Positions 54,801 through 64,000 of a DNA stretch of 64,000 nucleotides are shown here, piece by piece (the stretch's first letter is position 1; each line of letters starts with the position of its first letter). This DNA is from Tyto alba (taxonomy: Eukaryota; Chordata; Aves; Strigiformes; Tytonidae). Under the pieces are notes generated by a model, which saw only the letters and a list, made by a program, of their open reading frames with translations, was not told the DNA's origin and did no database searches. Where the stretch lies: NCBI RefSeq assembly GCF_018691265.1, contig NW_024881272.1, positions 23,859,323 through 23,923,322 on the forward strand, written 5' to 3'. The translations under genes were made by a program, and so were the position numbers.

Positions 54801-57800
54801 GGTGCCAGGGCTGATTGGCCTCATTCCCCGGATCAGCATCAGCAATGTGCAGCTTGCCGACACCGTCATGTTCACTATCGGTGAGGCCTTTGCTCATGAG
54901 CAGGCTGGGCTGGGGAGGGGGGAGCCCCTCTGAGACCACTCCTGCCCAGCGGTGAAAAGCAAAGCTGAGCATCCCAGGATACGGGGAGAAAGAGCCCACG
55001 GTGCAGTCCTGCGGTCTGATCCGGTCTGTGTGCGCAGGGGCCCTCTCGGAGTGGCTGGCTGATCACCCCGTCATGATTAACAACGTACTGCCGCTGGTGC
55101 TCCAGGCCTTGGGCAATCCTGAGCTCTCCATCTCCAGTGTCTCCACCCTGAAGAAGATCTGCCGGGAGTGCAAGTATGACCTGCCGCCCTATGCTGCCAA
55201 CATTGTCGCCGTGTCGCAGGTAGGGGCTGGATGCAGATGGACCTGGGACGTGCTCTGTGCACACCCTTTCCTCTGCAAGGATCGAGGCAGGGGGACACAA
55301 AGCAGCAGCTCAGGGCATCTTGCTTGGCATGGGGGACTTGTTGTCTGTCCTGTTCCTAGGCCAGTAGACCCAGGTGGCAGGCCCTGTGTTCTGCTGTGAG
55401 TGCAGAAATGACAGGCAGTGGCAGACTGAGTCTACTGGGGCTGCACTTGGGCATCTCTCCTTTCCCCGGGGTTTTCTTTGCCTTGCTGGGAGCAGCATCC
55501 TGCCAGCTCTGTACCCGCCAGGCAGCTGGTGCCGCTGCTGAGCATCTTGGGCGACATCCCGGTGCTCAGGCCTCTCCGGGGAGACTGAGCTGGTCCCTGC
55601 AGTGCCGGGGCAGCTTGTCCCATGCTCTGTTTTGGCTCTCAAGATTTGGGGCAGATGGGGCTCTGAGCCCTGAGGCACTAGGAGGAGGGGTGGGCTTGGG
55701 TGAGCTGCCAGGATGTGAGTGGGAGCAGAGAGGGGCCAGTGGAGGGCATCAGTCTCTGCTTTTAGAGCCTGGGGGCCACTGTCACCGGAGTAAGGAAGCT
55801 CTGGCTGAGCCTAACTCCTCGAGCCATCCTGCTGCAGAGCTTGTTCAAGCCAGGGGGTCCCCTTGCTGGGTGGCAGAGTGGGCTGGCTCGGGGAAGAGCT
55901 TGCCAGGGGACAAGGATTTTGCTCCCTGCCTGTGGTGGGTTGTGGGGAGTGCATGTCTGCTTGTCTGTGCCCACACTGGTGTTGGTTGTCTTGACCTCCT
56001 GCATCAGTTCTGCTTCCTGGAATGGAAGGGGCTTTCTGCAGCACTCACACTCCTCTTTCTCTCTCCCCTTCCGTTTGGCAGGAGGTGTTGATGAAGCAGA
56101 TTCACAAGGTAAGAGGGGCTGCCTCACACCTCTCACTGGTTCTGCTTGCCCCACCATACCCCTTAGGCACGCTCAGCTGAAGACATGAGAGGTGCCACCG
56201 CGAGTTGGGCTGTCCCCAGAGGAGAGCCAGGCACTGCAGCCATCGTGCGCAGGGCCAGGAATGCCTGCTGGCTGCCTCTCGCTGCACTGCCAGGCTCCCA
56301 CTGCACATGGGCTGGGGGTCTTGCTGGGTGGTATGTCCCCATAGAGAAGGAAACCACCAGGGAAGCTTAACTCTAGCAGTTCTCAGTCCCTCCAAGCCCA
56401 AGGATACCAAGGCAGCAGGCATGCCTTCAAGAGGAAAAAGAAGGGAGATAAGTGGGGGGGACAGAGCCCAGGCTGTGCCTGTGACCAGGACAGTGTGGGA
56501 TGCTTGACCCCCAGGGGCTGAGACAGGCTGTGCAAAGGATGGTGTGCCGAGGTAGGGTGAGTGGTGCCAGCAAGAAGATCTCTGGGCACCAACTGGTCTT
56601 TCCTTGGCGGGTTGCTGGGAAGAAGCCAGGTGTGTTGGTGGCAGAGCGCCCGTCGCCTGTGTTCTGCCGTGCTGGTAGGGAGCTGCTCCCCTCTCCTGCA
56701 GTGAGATGTGCCTAGAGTGACCCAGATAGTGCAGCTCAGGAGCTGCAGCACATCGGGGTCCTGGCTTTGCTGGCTGGGCACCTGGCAGTTGTCTTAGCTA
56801 CCACGTGTGCGGTACGGCTGCAGGCTGGGCAGTGACATGCCCCTTTGTGTCTCCTCTCTGCCCTAGACGAGCCAGTGCATGTGGCTGATGCAGGCTCTCG
56901 GTTTCCTGCTCTCTGCGCTGCAAGTAGAGGAGATCCTGAAGAACCTGCACTCCTTGATCACCCCCTACATCCAGCAGCTGGAAAAGCTGGCTGACGAAAC
57001 GGTGAGTGCCCTTGTGCCACCTCCCTCCAGAAGTGGCTTCTCCCACTGGCTGTAGACCCGGGGCTGCTGTGTTGAAGCAGCGCTCTTGAACATGGGCTCA
57101 CAAGACCACAGTGCAGGGAGCCCCTCTCTGGCTCTTTGCCTCTGCAGTCCTGGTTCCTCAGGATCCCCAAGGCATGACTGTGATTGAGCAGCACGGTCTG
57201 TGACACGGTTTGACTTTACTTTCCCTGGCAGCCCAATCCCTCCAACAAGCTGGCCATCATCCACATCCTGGGCTTGCTCTCCAACCTCTTCACCACCCTA
57301 GACATCAGCCACCATGATGATGACCACGAAAGCACCGAGGTCAAGAAACTGCCAGTGCAGCAAGGACCCAACCCAGTGAGTAGAGCAATAGCCTGATGAT
57401 CTTTGTTACAGCCTGGGCAAAGCGTCACTATTCACTGCTGGTGCCATAAGGAGAGGGGGGGGTTAATGGGGAATGCAGTGTGTACCATGAAGAGGGTAGT
57501 GCTGGTGCATTCCAGCTAAAACAACTCCTTCAGCTCATCCCACTGCTTCTGAGGTGGACAGAGGTGCCCTGCAGGATCCCTCTTGGGTGGGTGCTGCCTG
57601 CCAGCTTTGAGCTGTGCTAGGCCGCTTCAGCAGGGAAGAGAGCTGCCCAGCTGTGGAGGGGGAGGAGGCAGCAGTGCCTGAAGGTTTGAGTCCAAACCAT
57701 GCTTAGTCTTGAATCTCCCCTCCCTGGTTCCATGAGGGCCAATTCTCTTCAGTCCCTCTCCTTCCTTACAGGTGGTGGTGGTTCTGCAGCAAGTCTTCCA

Positions 57801-60672
57801 GCTCATACAGAAGGTCCTCAGCAAGTGGCTGAATGATGCCCAGGTGGTGGAGGTAACCAGGCTCCTCTGGAGTATTGCCTGCAGCTCTGCCAGTCCTTGC
57901 TGACCTGAACTGGGGACAGCAAAGGACGGACACTGGGTGATGCCCTGTCAGAGGGGTGTCTTTCAGGGTTGTCCAGACCTGTGCTGCTTGCTGTCACCAG
58001 CAGCGTCTGGCCGTTCTTGTCTGTCTTGTGCCCCCATCAGTTCTGCTCCTCTCCAGTTGCAGAGGTCCTGCTGTCAGCAGGGAGATAGGAGATGGGGTCT
58101 GCAAAACCTGTGTTCATTAAGGGGAGAGCTCTGCTCTGTCCATGTGTCATCTGGTATTTCTCCAGTTTGTTCAGTCCAGTAATGCCCATGTGTGGCATTC
58201 CACCAGCCACTCTTTCCCCTGGCCCTCGGGGAGCCTTCCTGCAGTAGTGGGAAGAGTGTTTCCCAGTGTCTGGGAGCATGCTGTGCTCCAGGTCAGGGCA
58301 CCAGGACCAGAGCATGTCTGAGCCCTCTGCCTGGCTGGTCCCTCCCTTGGGACCCATCCGTCCAGCCCTGGCTCCCCTGGGAGAGGTCTCCCAATGCCTG
58401 TTGCTCACGCCGTCCTTCTCCCACAGTCTGTCTGTGCCATCTTTGAGAAGTCCGTGAAGACCCTCCTGGATGATTTTGCGCCCATGGTGCCTCAGCTGTG
58501 CGAGATGCTGGGGCAGATGTACAGCACCATCCCCCAGGCCTCTGCCATCGACCTTACCCGGCAGGTACTGGGGCTGGGGCTGCCGCTCCCAGGGACGCCG
58601 GGGCCATGCGGGGCCAGCAGCAGCTTCAGTCCTTCTCTCTGTCTTGCAGTTGGTTCACATCTTTGCCCACGAGCCTGCCCACTTCCCTCCCATCAAGGCC
58701 CTCTTCTTGCTCGTTACCTCAGTCACGCTGACCCTCTTCCAGCAAGGTACGTGGGATTAACTCTTCTTCGCGCTGGGGCTGTTGTCAGGCTGTTGCATGC
58801 ATGGAGTCTGGAGGCGTCTTACCAGGAATGGCTGTTTTCACTCCTAGCTAAGCTAATGGGGCCATCTCTGTTTCTTGGATTCATCCCAACCCCTGGAAGG
58901 TGGGTACCTTCCTTGCAGGGCAGCAGAAGCAGGAAACCCCCGGGTGAGACTCTGGACTGCCGTGACAGCCCCGCTTCTGCAGCAGGGCTGGGCGTTGTGT
59001 GCTGCAAGGGTCGAGCTGGAGCTCCAGTCCCGCTTGGCAGGGAGGCTGTGCTCCCCAGGAGATCCTGGGGCTCCTTCTGGGGCCAGTGGTGCTCATAGTG
59101 GCCAAGAATCAAGCCCTCGCATGAGCAGGAGGATGTGTGTGTGAATATCTGGGAAAGGACCTTTTCAGAGTCACTGCTGGCCACCGAGTCACTGCTGTGA
59201 TGCTGAGGATGCTGGCATCCTCCTGCAGGGCAAGGACCCCTCTTCGGCTCGCTGCCCGCACTACAAAAAGCGAATGGGGTTAGGACAGGCCCCACCATGG
59301 TTCCCCTTAGCCTCTTGGTGACTTGCCCCACGTTGGGGAAAAACATACCTTGGAGCTGCTGGCTCTGGTCATTCAGCAGCTCCATTTACAGTCCCCAAGG
59401 GGTCTTGTCCTTTGCTCACAGCTGGGTGCCGGGAAGGGTGATGCCGTCCCCCAGTACAAGGCTCAGAGCTCTCTAGAGAGGTGGGGGAGGTGTGAAGACC
59501 CCTGCTTCATCATCACGCCACGATCTGAGCAAATCCCGCTGCGCTGAGGTGTCACTGGGGTCAGTGGCAGGAGAGCCGGGCTTACCCAGAGATCAGGTCC
59601 CTGCTTCTGCCAGCGGCGTGTGGATGCGTCTACACCGAAACCCTTCTGGCTCGGCACCCGGGGAGGCGGCGATGCCTCTGGGCAGCAGCAGGCATGTCTG
59701 CAGGAGGAAAGGGGAGGGAACAGAGCCCGAGCTGTGCCAACGCTTGGATGTGAGCTTTGCTCAGGCAAGTGGCCATCCAGCTCGCTGTGTGCCCGGACTG
59801 TGTGCTCCACCCGCCCTGTGGGTCCCCTTCGGTGGGCGGCCGGCCCTGAGCAGGGCAAGCCCCTTCTGCTGAGCCCATGGGCGGCAGGAGAGGGGACACG
59901 CCTGACCCCACAGGGGCCAAGATGCGTCCGGGCACAGTCAGATGCCAAGGGAGGGCGAGTGGTGCTGGCATGGAGATCTCCAGGCACTGAGCTGCTCTCT
60001 GCCAGGAGGATGCTGGAGGAGACCTCCAGGTGTGTCCTGGACTCAGGGTCTTGGAGAGCATCTGGGGACGGGGCGGGAGGGTGTCTGTGCCAGGGGCTCC
60101 TGAGCAGCTGGTGCTGGTGACAAGCATGTGCACGCCTGAGCCCGGCCGGGCCTGTCAAGCGTTTGCTGAGGTGTTGTCGTTCACTTGCAGTTATCTTCCA
60201 GGACCAAACGGTGCTCTGAAGACACCCGCTCAGTCCCCACAGTGCAAAAGCTCTAATTCTCCTTGTGGAGATGGTGCCCAGCTAGCCCCTGCTCCTCCTC
60301 CTCTTCCTCCCCAAGGACATGAAGATCTCCTCCTTGGCTCTGCAGCACCCAGGTGCTAGCTGGAGACCCTGGGGCTTCAGACCCTTTCCTTTGCAGTTTC
60401 TTTCTGTTCTTGGGTTCTCCAAGTTTCATGATTTTTTGTATGTTTTGTTTCTTTAACTTGCTTCAAGCTGCTCATGTTGCCCATCCCCTTCCCCACACAC
60501 CCCTCCTCCCTTACACTCCTGTTTTCACTTGTAAATTCTTTCTGTATCACATAACTATATGATGTTGAGTTGCTGTTTGTATGATTTTTCTCTTAAGTTA
60601 CATCTTTATTATATTTTAGGGCCCAGGGATCATCCTGATATTGTTGATTCATTTATGCAACTCCTGGCACAG
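36651..60672 (+). CDS. IPO13: IPO13, importin-13 (5' part: coding exons 1-15, residues 1-795)
   Basis: Fifteen exons splice in frame to 2385 nt, with all junctions GT-AG and matching phases. The product is a karyopherin-beta family transport receptor made of HEAT repeats. It imports cargoes such as the MAGO-Y14 complex and UBC9 and exports eIF1A under RanGTP control. Residues 1-24 hold a Pro-rich variable N-terminus, then the conserved LDFTVENVEK. The importin-beta N-terminal (Ran-binding) region begins around residue 33 (NLAQKWLMQAQVSPQAWHFS). The long exportin-1-like/HEAT segment follows, for example FASGSKIVLTRLCVALASLA, VDISDTLMYVYEMLGAEL and VSTLKKICRECKYDLPPYAA. The sequence is nearly identical to human IPO13 (963 aa) as I remember it. 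The last roughly 168 residues are encoded beyond the window. The start has a strong Kozak context (GCAGCCATGGAG). Confidence 0.97.
36782..36819 (+). repeat. IPO13: (CCG)12 run at start of IPO13 intron 1
   Basis: About twelve uninterrupted CCG triplets begin 60 nt after the exon 1 donor, preceded by a 13-G run. CCG/CGG runs near promoters are prone to length change. Confidence 0.95.
36988..37003 (+). repeat. G16 homopolymer in IPO13 intron 1
   Basis: Sixteen consecutive G residues lie within the CpG island. They have G-quadruplex potential and are a common site of sequencing length errors. Confidence 0.9.
41213..41235 (+). repeat. A23 homopolymer
   Basis: Twenty-three A residues sit in IPO13 intron 1. 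The sequence upstream shows no recognisable retrocopy and no target-site duplication was found, so it is annotated only as a simple repeat. Confidence 0.9.
41402..41424 (+). repeat. G23 homopolymer
   Basis: Twenty-three consecutive G residues lie 170 nt from the A23 run. The exact length is unreliable in most sequencing data. It has strong G-quadruplex or triplex potential. Confidence 0.9.
43858..43914 (+). repeat. Short tandem duplication, 34-bp period
   Basis: A 23-nt word starting CCCAGCTCCCCACC occurs at 43858-43880 and 43892-43914 with one mismatch, within IPO13 intron 1. Confidence 0.85.
44809..44839. repeat. Perfect 14-bp inverted repeat with 3-nt loop
   Basis: ATAACCTCTTTCTT, loop TAT, AAGAAAGAGGTTAT forms a perfect hairpin or near-palindrome. 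The flanks do not extend the stem, so it does not look like a full pre-miRNA. Confidence 0.9.
46247..46983 (+). CDS. IPO13: IPO13 coding exon 2 (737 nt; importin-beta N-terminal domain)
   Basis: The exon is bounded by CTTCTAG and AG|GTAAGG and encodes residues 25-269 plus two bases of Arg270. It contains the Ran-binding N-terminal HEAT repeats (ALHQLYYDPNIENKNLAQKW onward) and ends NAISQPDAQ-R. Its unusually large size is a conserved feature of this gene. Confidence 0.97.
46984..52402 (+). other. IPO13: IPO13 intron 2 (5.4 kb)
   Basis: The intron is bounded by GTAAGG and GGTTGCAG. It is GC-moderate sequence with no recognised gene, repeat family or RNA; open frames on both strands have no homology that I recognise. 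Confidence 0.85.
52403..52543 (+). CDS. IPO13: IPO13 coding exon 3
   Basis: It follows GGTTGCAG, completes Arg270, and encodes YVNTLLKLIPPVLGLQEQLR through ALGENHS. It ends in phase 2 at CG|GTGAGT. Confidence 0.97.
52712..52853 (+). CDS. IPO13: IPO13 coding exon 4
   Basis: It follows GGTCCCTAG, completes Arg317, and encodes ALLDQVEHWQSFLALVNMIM through TLTFWYTLQ. It ends in phase 0 at CAG|GTCAGT. Confidence 0.97.
52854..53808 (+). other. IPO13: IPO13 intron 4 (955 nt)
   Basis: This is an ordinary intron with a T12 run near 53128 and no recognised element. Confidence 0.85.
53809..53975 (+). CDS. IPO13: IPO13 coding exon 5
   Basis: It follows GCTGCCAG and encodes DDILSFEPDKQAVYQQVYRP through EQFRIY plus two bases of Arg420. 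It ends at AG|GTACTG. Confidence 0.97.
54302..54422 (+). CDS. IPO13: IPO13 coding exon 6
   Basis: It follows TCTCTGCAG and encodes VDISDTLMYVYEMLGAELLS through QPSTWQ. It ends in phase 0 at CAG|GTGAGC. Confidence 0.97.
54733..54880 (+). CDS. IPO13: IPO13 coding exon 7
   Basis: It follows CCTGGCAG and encodes HTEALLYGFQSIAETIDVNY through DTVMFTI plus one base of Gly510. It ends at G|GTGAGG. The intron 6 sequence before it (310 nt) holds nothing recognisable. Confidence 0.97.
55038..55219 (+). CDS. IPO13: IPO13 coding exon 8
   Basis: It follows TGCGCAG, completes Gly510 and encodes ALSEWLADHPVMINNVLPLV through AANIVAVSQ. It ends in phase 0 at CAG|GTAGGG. Confidence 0.97.
55220..56081 (+). other. 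IPO13: IPO13 intron 8 (862 nt)
   Basis: This GC-rich intron has no recognised element and ends in a long pyrimidine tract (CTCTTTCTCTCTCCCC) before the microexon. Confidence 0.85.
56082..56108 (+). CDS. IPO13: IPO13 coding exon 9 (27-nt microexon)
   Basis: Nine codons encode EVLMKQIHK. The exon lies between TTTGGCAG and AAG|GTAAGA and is phase 0 on both sides, so skipping would keep the frame. Human IPO13 has DVLMKQIHK at this place. The flanking splice sites are strong. Confidence 0.95.
56109..56866 (+). other. IPO13: IPO13 intron 9 (758 nt)
   Basis: This is an ordinary intron between GTAAGA and GCCCTAG; nothing further recognised. Confidence 0.85.
56867..57001 (+). CDS. IPO13: IPO13 coding exon 10
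   Basis: It follows TGCCCTAG and encodes TSQCMWLMQALGFLLSALQV through QLEKLADET, 45 codons. It is phase 0 at both ends. Confidence 0.97.
57232..57375 (+). CDS. IPO13: IPO13 coding exon 11
   Basis: It follows CCTGGCAG and encodes PNPSNKLAIIHILGLLSNLF through VQQGPNP, 48 codons in phase 0. It includes the acidic His/Asp-rich loop SHHDDDHESTEVK, which varies between species. Confidence 0.97.
57376..57771 (+). other. IPO13: IPO13 intron 11 (396 nt)
   Basis: This is a short ordinary intron; nothing further recognised. Confidence 0.85.
57772..57852 (+). CDS. IPO13: IPO13 coding exon 12
   Basis: It follows TTCCTTACAG and encodes VVVVLQQVFQLIQKVLSKWL through NDAQVVE, 27 codons in phase 0 at both ends. 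Confidence 0.97.
57853..58426 (+). other. IPO13: IPO13 intron 12 (574 nt)
   Basis: This is an ordinary intron between GTAACC and TCCCACAG; nothing further recognised. Confidence 0.85.
58427..58564 (+). CDS. IPO13: IPO13 coding exon 13
   Basis: It follows TCCCACAG and encodes SVCAIFEKSVKTLLDDFAPM through AIDLTRQ, 46 codons in phase 0. Confidence 0.97.
58650..58746 (+). CDS. IPO13: IPO13 coding exon 14
   Basis: It lies only 85 nt after exon 13 and follows GTCTTGCAG. It encodes LVHIFAHEPAHFPPIKALFL through TLTLFQQ plus one base of Gly778. It ends at G|GTACGT. Confidence 0.97.
58747..60619 (+). other. IPO13: IPO13 intron 14 (1.9 kb)
   Basis: The first part is GC-rich. The last 250 nt (about 60370-60619) switch to T- and pyrimidine-rich sequence leading to the acceptor ATATTTTAG. 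No gene recognised. Confidence 0.85.
60620..60672 (+). CDS. IPO13: IPO13 coding exon 15 (last in window)
   Basis: It follows ATATTTTAG, completes Gly778 and encodes PRDHPDIVDSFMQLLAQ, ending CAG|GTGTGT in phase 0. The following exon, expected to start ALKRKPDLFL-like, is not in the window. Confidence 0.96.
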
Positions 60673-63600
60673 GTGTGTTTTAGTTTCTTATTCATTCACT
60701 TTCTGTTCTCTCTCTTTCTCTTTTTAATTCAATTTAAACCTATTTTTAGCTTTCTGTTGACAACGTTTTTTTTCCTTTTAGTTGAATATCGAGTTTCTCC
60801 ATCTGTTTCCGTGGAAGTTGAAAACAAAACATTCTCCTTTAGTCTGGGTTTGCACCATCCCCAGGGCAGTGCCCTCCTCTGCAGGGCAGCCTCCAGCTGC
60901 TACCCTCTCGCCTTGCCGAAGCTGGTGTGGGGCACTTGGGGCTGCTGCTGCTGTCACCCTTGGGTGACAGACAAATTAGAGCGTTAAGTGGATGTTTTCT
61001 GACCCGTTTACCTGCCCTGCAATGTGTCCTCTGGAGCTGGGGACAGGCTGAGCTGGCTGCCTTGCCCCAGGGCTGGCGGGAGGAAGCCCCTACCCGTGGT
61101 AGCGGGCAGCTGCCGGGGTTTGGCTCGGAGCAACGTGCTTCTGACGGCATCTGGACCTGCCAGGGTGCCACGCTGCCTCCCGCCCCACCAGCCTCTCGGG
61201 GTGGTGGCAGCTCCTGCTCCTGCAGCCTGGGAGTGCTCCCGTGCCGCCGGCTCGGTGGCACGCAGGGACGGTGTGTGTCGGCGTGGCGGGGGCCGCGGGC
61301 TGGCTCGTGGGGCTGGCCCTCATGGCACCACTGGCAGGGGGCAGGCAGGGCGGGCGCTGTGCTCTGTGTGCTGGGAGCAGTGGGAGCCCGGCACGCTTCT
61401 CAGCCCGCTGTGGCCCTTGAGGGAGAAGCCGTGATGTCCTCGATGCACTCAGTGCCCCCCTTGGAGATACATCCCCCAGCACCTACCCCGAGGGCAGGTT
61501 GGTGGCAAGGAGGGGCCGGCAAAGTAATTTTCTGCTTCATTTCTGTAATGACAAGACCTCTGACGACATGTGCTGGCCCAGTGGCTGTGCAGGGACACCT
61601 GCCCAGGCAGCTGCCAGAGCTGTTGCTGTTTTGCCCTTACTGGCAGCCTGGGAAGGGTGCCTGGCATGTCTGGGTGCTAAGCCATCAGCCCCCTCCTATG
61701 GCAGCTCTGCCATCCTGTGGGTTTTGTGGAATGGTGCAGGTGAGGGGGTTGTACCTCACTCTCCCAGGCAGGGTCTGCTCCTCACAGGTCTCCCTTTGAA
61801 GCCCGGGTCCTGCTGAGAGTCTTTGCAACTCGCAAGCTGTATCACGGTGTTTTCTCTCCTTCTTTTCCACTTGAAAAACATAATGTAATCAAGGTTATCA
61901 TAAAGTTTTTGCAGCTTTTGTCGGTGCCGGTTTTGGAAGCTGTGACCTTTCAACAAGGGTTTTGAACGTGATGGGAGAATTGGTGAATGGGGTCTGTGTG
62001 TGAAGTTCATGGAGATGTCCTCCCTGGCTGCTCAGCACTGGTGGGACCTCCGCTTGAGCCCAGTTTGGGGTACAACATTTCTGTAGAGACAGACCAGAGA
62101 GCACAGAGAAAAGAATCTGGGAAGATGACCACCTTGTACACATGGTTAGGAGGAAAGGTTGATGGGAGCCTGAGGAGCTGCGTAAGTCTTGGGATCTGTA
62201 AAAGGTAATGTCCCGGTCATAGGTAAAAACTCCTTTTCTGTTCTCCTTGAGTGGGACAAACAGTCATGGGAGGAAATCCTGGAAAAGGATCCAGGTTAGG
62301 CAGTAGGAGATCTGTGTAAACCGCATGGGGAAGCATTGGAAGGCCACCTGGGGAACTGCTGTTGCTTGGAGGGCTTGAAAGGACTCGACAACCCTGTTGC
62401 TCCTGGAGGGCAGGTAGAGGTGATCCTGCTGGGGTGGTAGGGGATTAGGTGACCCTGGGTGACTCTTGCAAGGCTTTGTTGTTTCTTTGGAGAGTCCTGA
62501 GTTTCTCTCTGGCTTGGGGTCCTTCTCTATGTCTGGACACAGCATGTTTGCGTTCTCTTGGAGAGAAAAGTGCAACTGTGCTGCACTTCCATGGAGTGTG
62601 CTGTCAGAGCAAACACCACCCATCCTGGCTGCTGGGAAGCTGTTTCATGCTGCTCTCATGGGCAGGGTCTGCAGGCAGTGCCAGGGCAGCGTGCTGGCAG
62701 CCAGCCTGGTCCCTGGCATGCTGGTCTCCAGACAGTCCACATCCTTTAGAGGTGCTGTTACAGGAGCAGCTCAGAGGTTCCTACCTCCATGGCTGCTCCA
62801 TCATGGATCACTGCGAGGTGCCTGCTGTGCTGCCAGCCCACCACCACCCACAGCTACTCAAGACCTGATGTTTTCCTGGGCTCTTTATTCCAGCAACCCC
62901 ACAGAAACCAAAGGATCCCATCCTCTCTTCACGCATAGGGCTTATTTCAAGGTTTCCTTCTCTTCCCAGACTGATGATTTGGTGGGGTGCTTTGAAACCC
63001 ATCAAGAAATGGCCTTGCTATCCCTGCTTGGCTTCTTGCTCTGAGGACTTCAAGAGCTGTCTTATGGCAGAGGTGGGTCCAGCCTGTCCTCTTCCAGAGG
63101 ACCATGCTCTGCGGTGATGCTGTTGAGCATTTGCAGATCCAAGGATTAAAGTTGGAAGGAACTGCAGATCTCTTCAGATCTGATTTTCTTGTGGCAGGGG
63201 CTGTGTTTTCGTCCCAGCCTGCTCTGCCTGTGGAACCCTTGGTGAAGTAATGCATCTTCCAGAGCAGCAGTGAGTTTGGACCCAAGAATGTGTCAAGGTG
63301 GAGACTTTGCCACTTCCCCGACTGTCTGCTTCTGTGGTTGATGACCTTCGTGGAAATATCATCTTCCCTGCTTCAAATTTATCTGGTTTTTCCTTGCAGG
63401 CAGAGTTTTTGTCCTCTCCCTCTGCCAGCAAATACTATCCTACCTTCTGATAACTCAGAAGAAGCTCCTGCCTGCTGATAACCTGCACATCAGCCCTCTG
63501 TCACCAGCTCACAGGGAGCCATCTCTCTGTGTGACAGGATTTCAGTTGACTTTACAGTATATTTATTTGGGCTTGGTTGCAGCCTGTGTGGCTGATCGTT

Positions 63601-64000
63601 TTGCCACTATGTTAATTGGCAATCCACTCTTGATCATGGCTGGCTGATCATAAGAGCATGCTGGCTTAAATCAGATGTCTTACAGATGCCAGAGACCCTG
63701 GAGTTATTGTTACTACTCAAAGCTAAGTATAAAATAACCAGTCTTCCGTAAGCTGCACGGAGTGGTGCCAGCACCCTTTGCAGTGCAATCTGTCCTCAGC
63801 TGCTCCCCTCCTGCTTCCGCTGTCTGCTGGAAACGGTGCAAAGCATCGCTGCTGCTGTGCCCGAGGTGAGCGTCCCGCCTGGAGGGCTGCGGGGCTCAGT
63901 GCCACCCGTGCCCAGGACCACACAGCTGCAGCAGCTGGGGCTTACACCTGGGTCTGCATGGGCAAAACCAGGCAGGTTCTGGTGTTCGGGAGCTTTCACC
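60673..64000 (+). other. IPO13: IPO13 intron 15 (at least 3.3 kb, continues past window)
   Basis: No further IPO13 exon was found up to base 64000. A short stretch at 63140-63185 (AAAGTTGGAAGGAACTGCAGATC) faintly resembles the end of an inverted CR1 element. Otherwise nothing is recognised. Confidence 0.75.

Noticed and set aside
1..64000. tRNA, rRNA, CRISPR or prokaryotic-style operon elements
   Set aside because: None seen; the window is clearly an intron-rich vertebrate locus.

Overview
The window is vertebrate nuclear DNA, most likely from a bird. It holds three genes, all on the + strand: the 3' end of ST3GAL3, all of the coding sequence of ARTN (artemin), and the first 15 coding exons of IPO13 (importin-13). 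This ST3GAL3-ARTN-IPO13 order is the one known from human chromosome 1p34. The bird call is an inference. The interspersed repeats I recognise are old, eroded CR1-type LINE remnants and one possible MIR-like SINE. No Alu or L1 was noticed. Two promoters sit in very GC-rich CpG islands with long G-runs, which suits an avian microchromosome. A crocodilian or turtle cannot be excluded without alignment.

Layout. 1-22399 is the 3' part of ST3GAL3: at least 8.7 kb of intron, a 147-nt exon with sialylmotif S and motif III (8706-8852), a 13.5-kb intron containing the CR1 remnants, and the last coding exon (22310-22399). Its 3'UTR ends at a poly(A) signal at 22704 or, more likely, 23695. 23.7-29.1 kb is intergenic with no recognisable gene; one orphan AATAAA lies at 26639. 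29.1-31.5 kb is a CpG island with a TATA-like box and consensus splice donors, the likely ARTN 5' end. ARTN is coded by three small exons (34024-35220; 231 aa), followed by a 3'UTR of about 0.9 kb with overlapping AU-rich nonamers and a poly(A) signal at 36126. Only about 0.5 kb separates that signal from the IPO13 start codon (36651), which lies in a second CpG island. IPO13 then runs off the right edge: exon 1, a 9.5-kb intron, a large 737-nt exon 2, a 5.4-kb intron, and a compact run of exons 3-15 (52403-60672) coding for residues 1-795 of about 963. The remaining exons lie beyond base 64000.

The three genes do not form a pathway. ST3GAL3 is a Golgi alpha-2,3-sialyltransferase, ARTN is a secreted neurotrophic ligand for GFRalpha3/RET, and IPO13 is a bidirectional nuclear transport receptor. 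They are neighbours by conserved synteny. I found no tRNA, rRNA, CRISPR array or intact mobile element, and no wholly new system. The more interesting points are sequence features of this artemin (no N-glycosylation sequon in the mature domain, a His at a heparin-contact Arg, an in-frame retained-intron option, an ARE-bearing 3'UTR), a 27-nt IPO13 microexon, a perfect 14-bp hairpin in IPO13 intron 1, and an undescribed candidate promoter upstream of ARTN.
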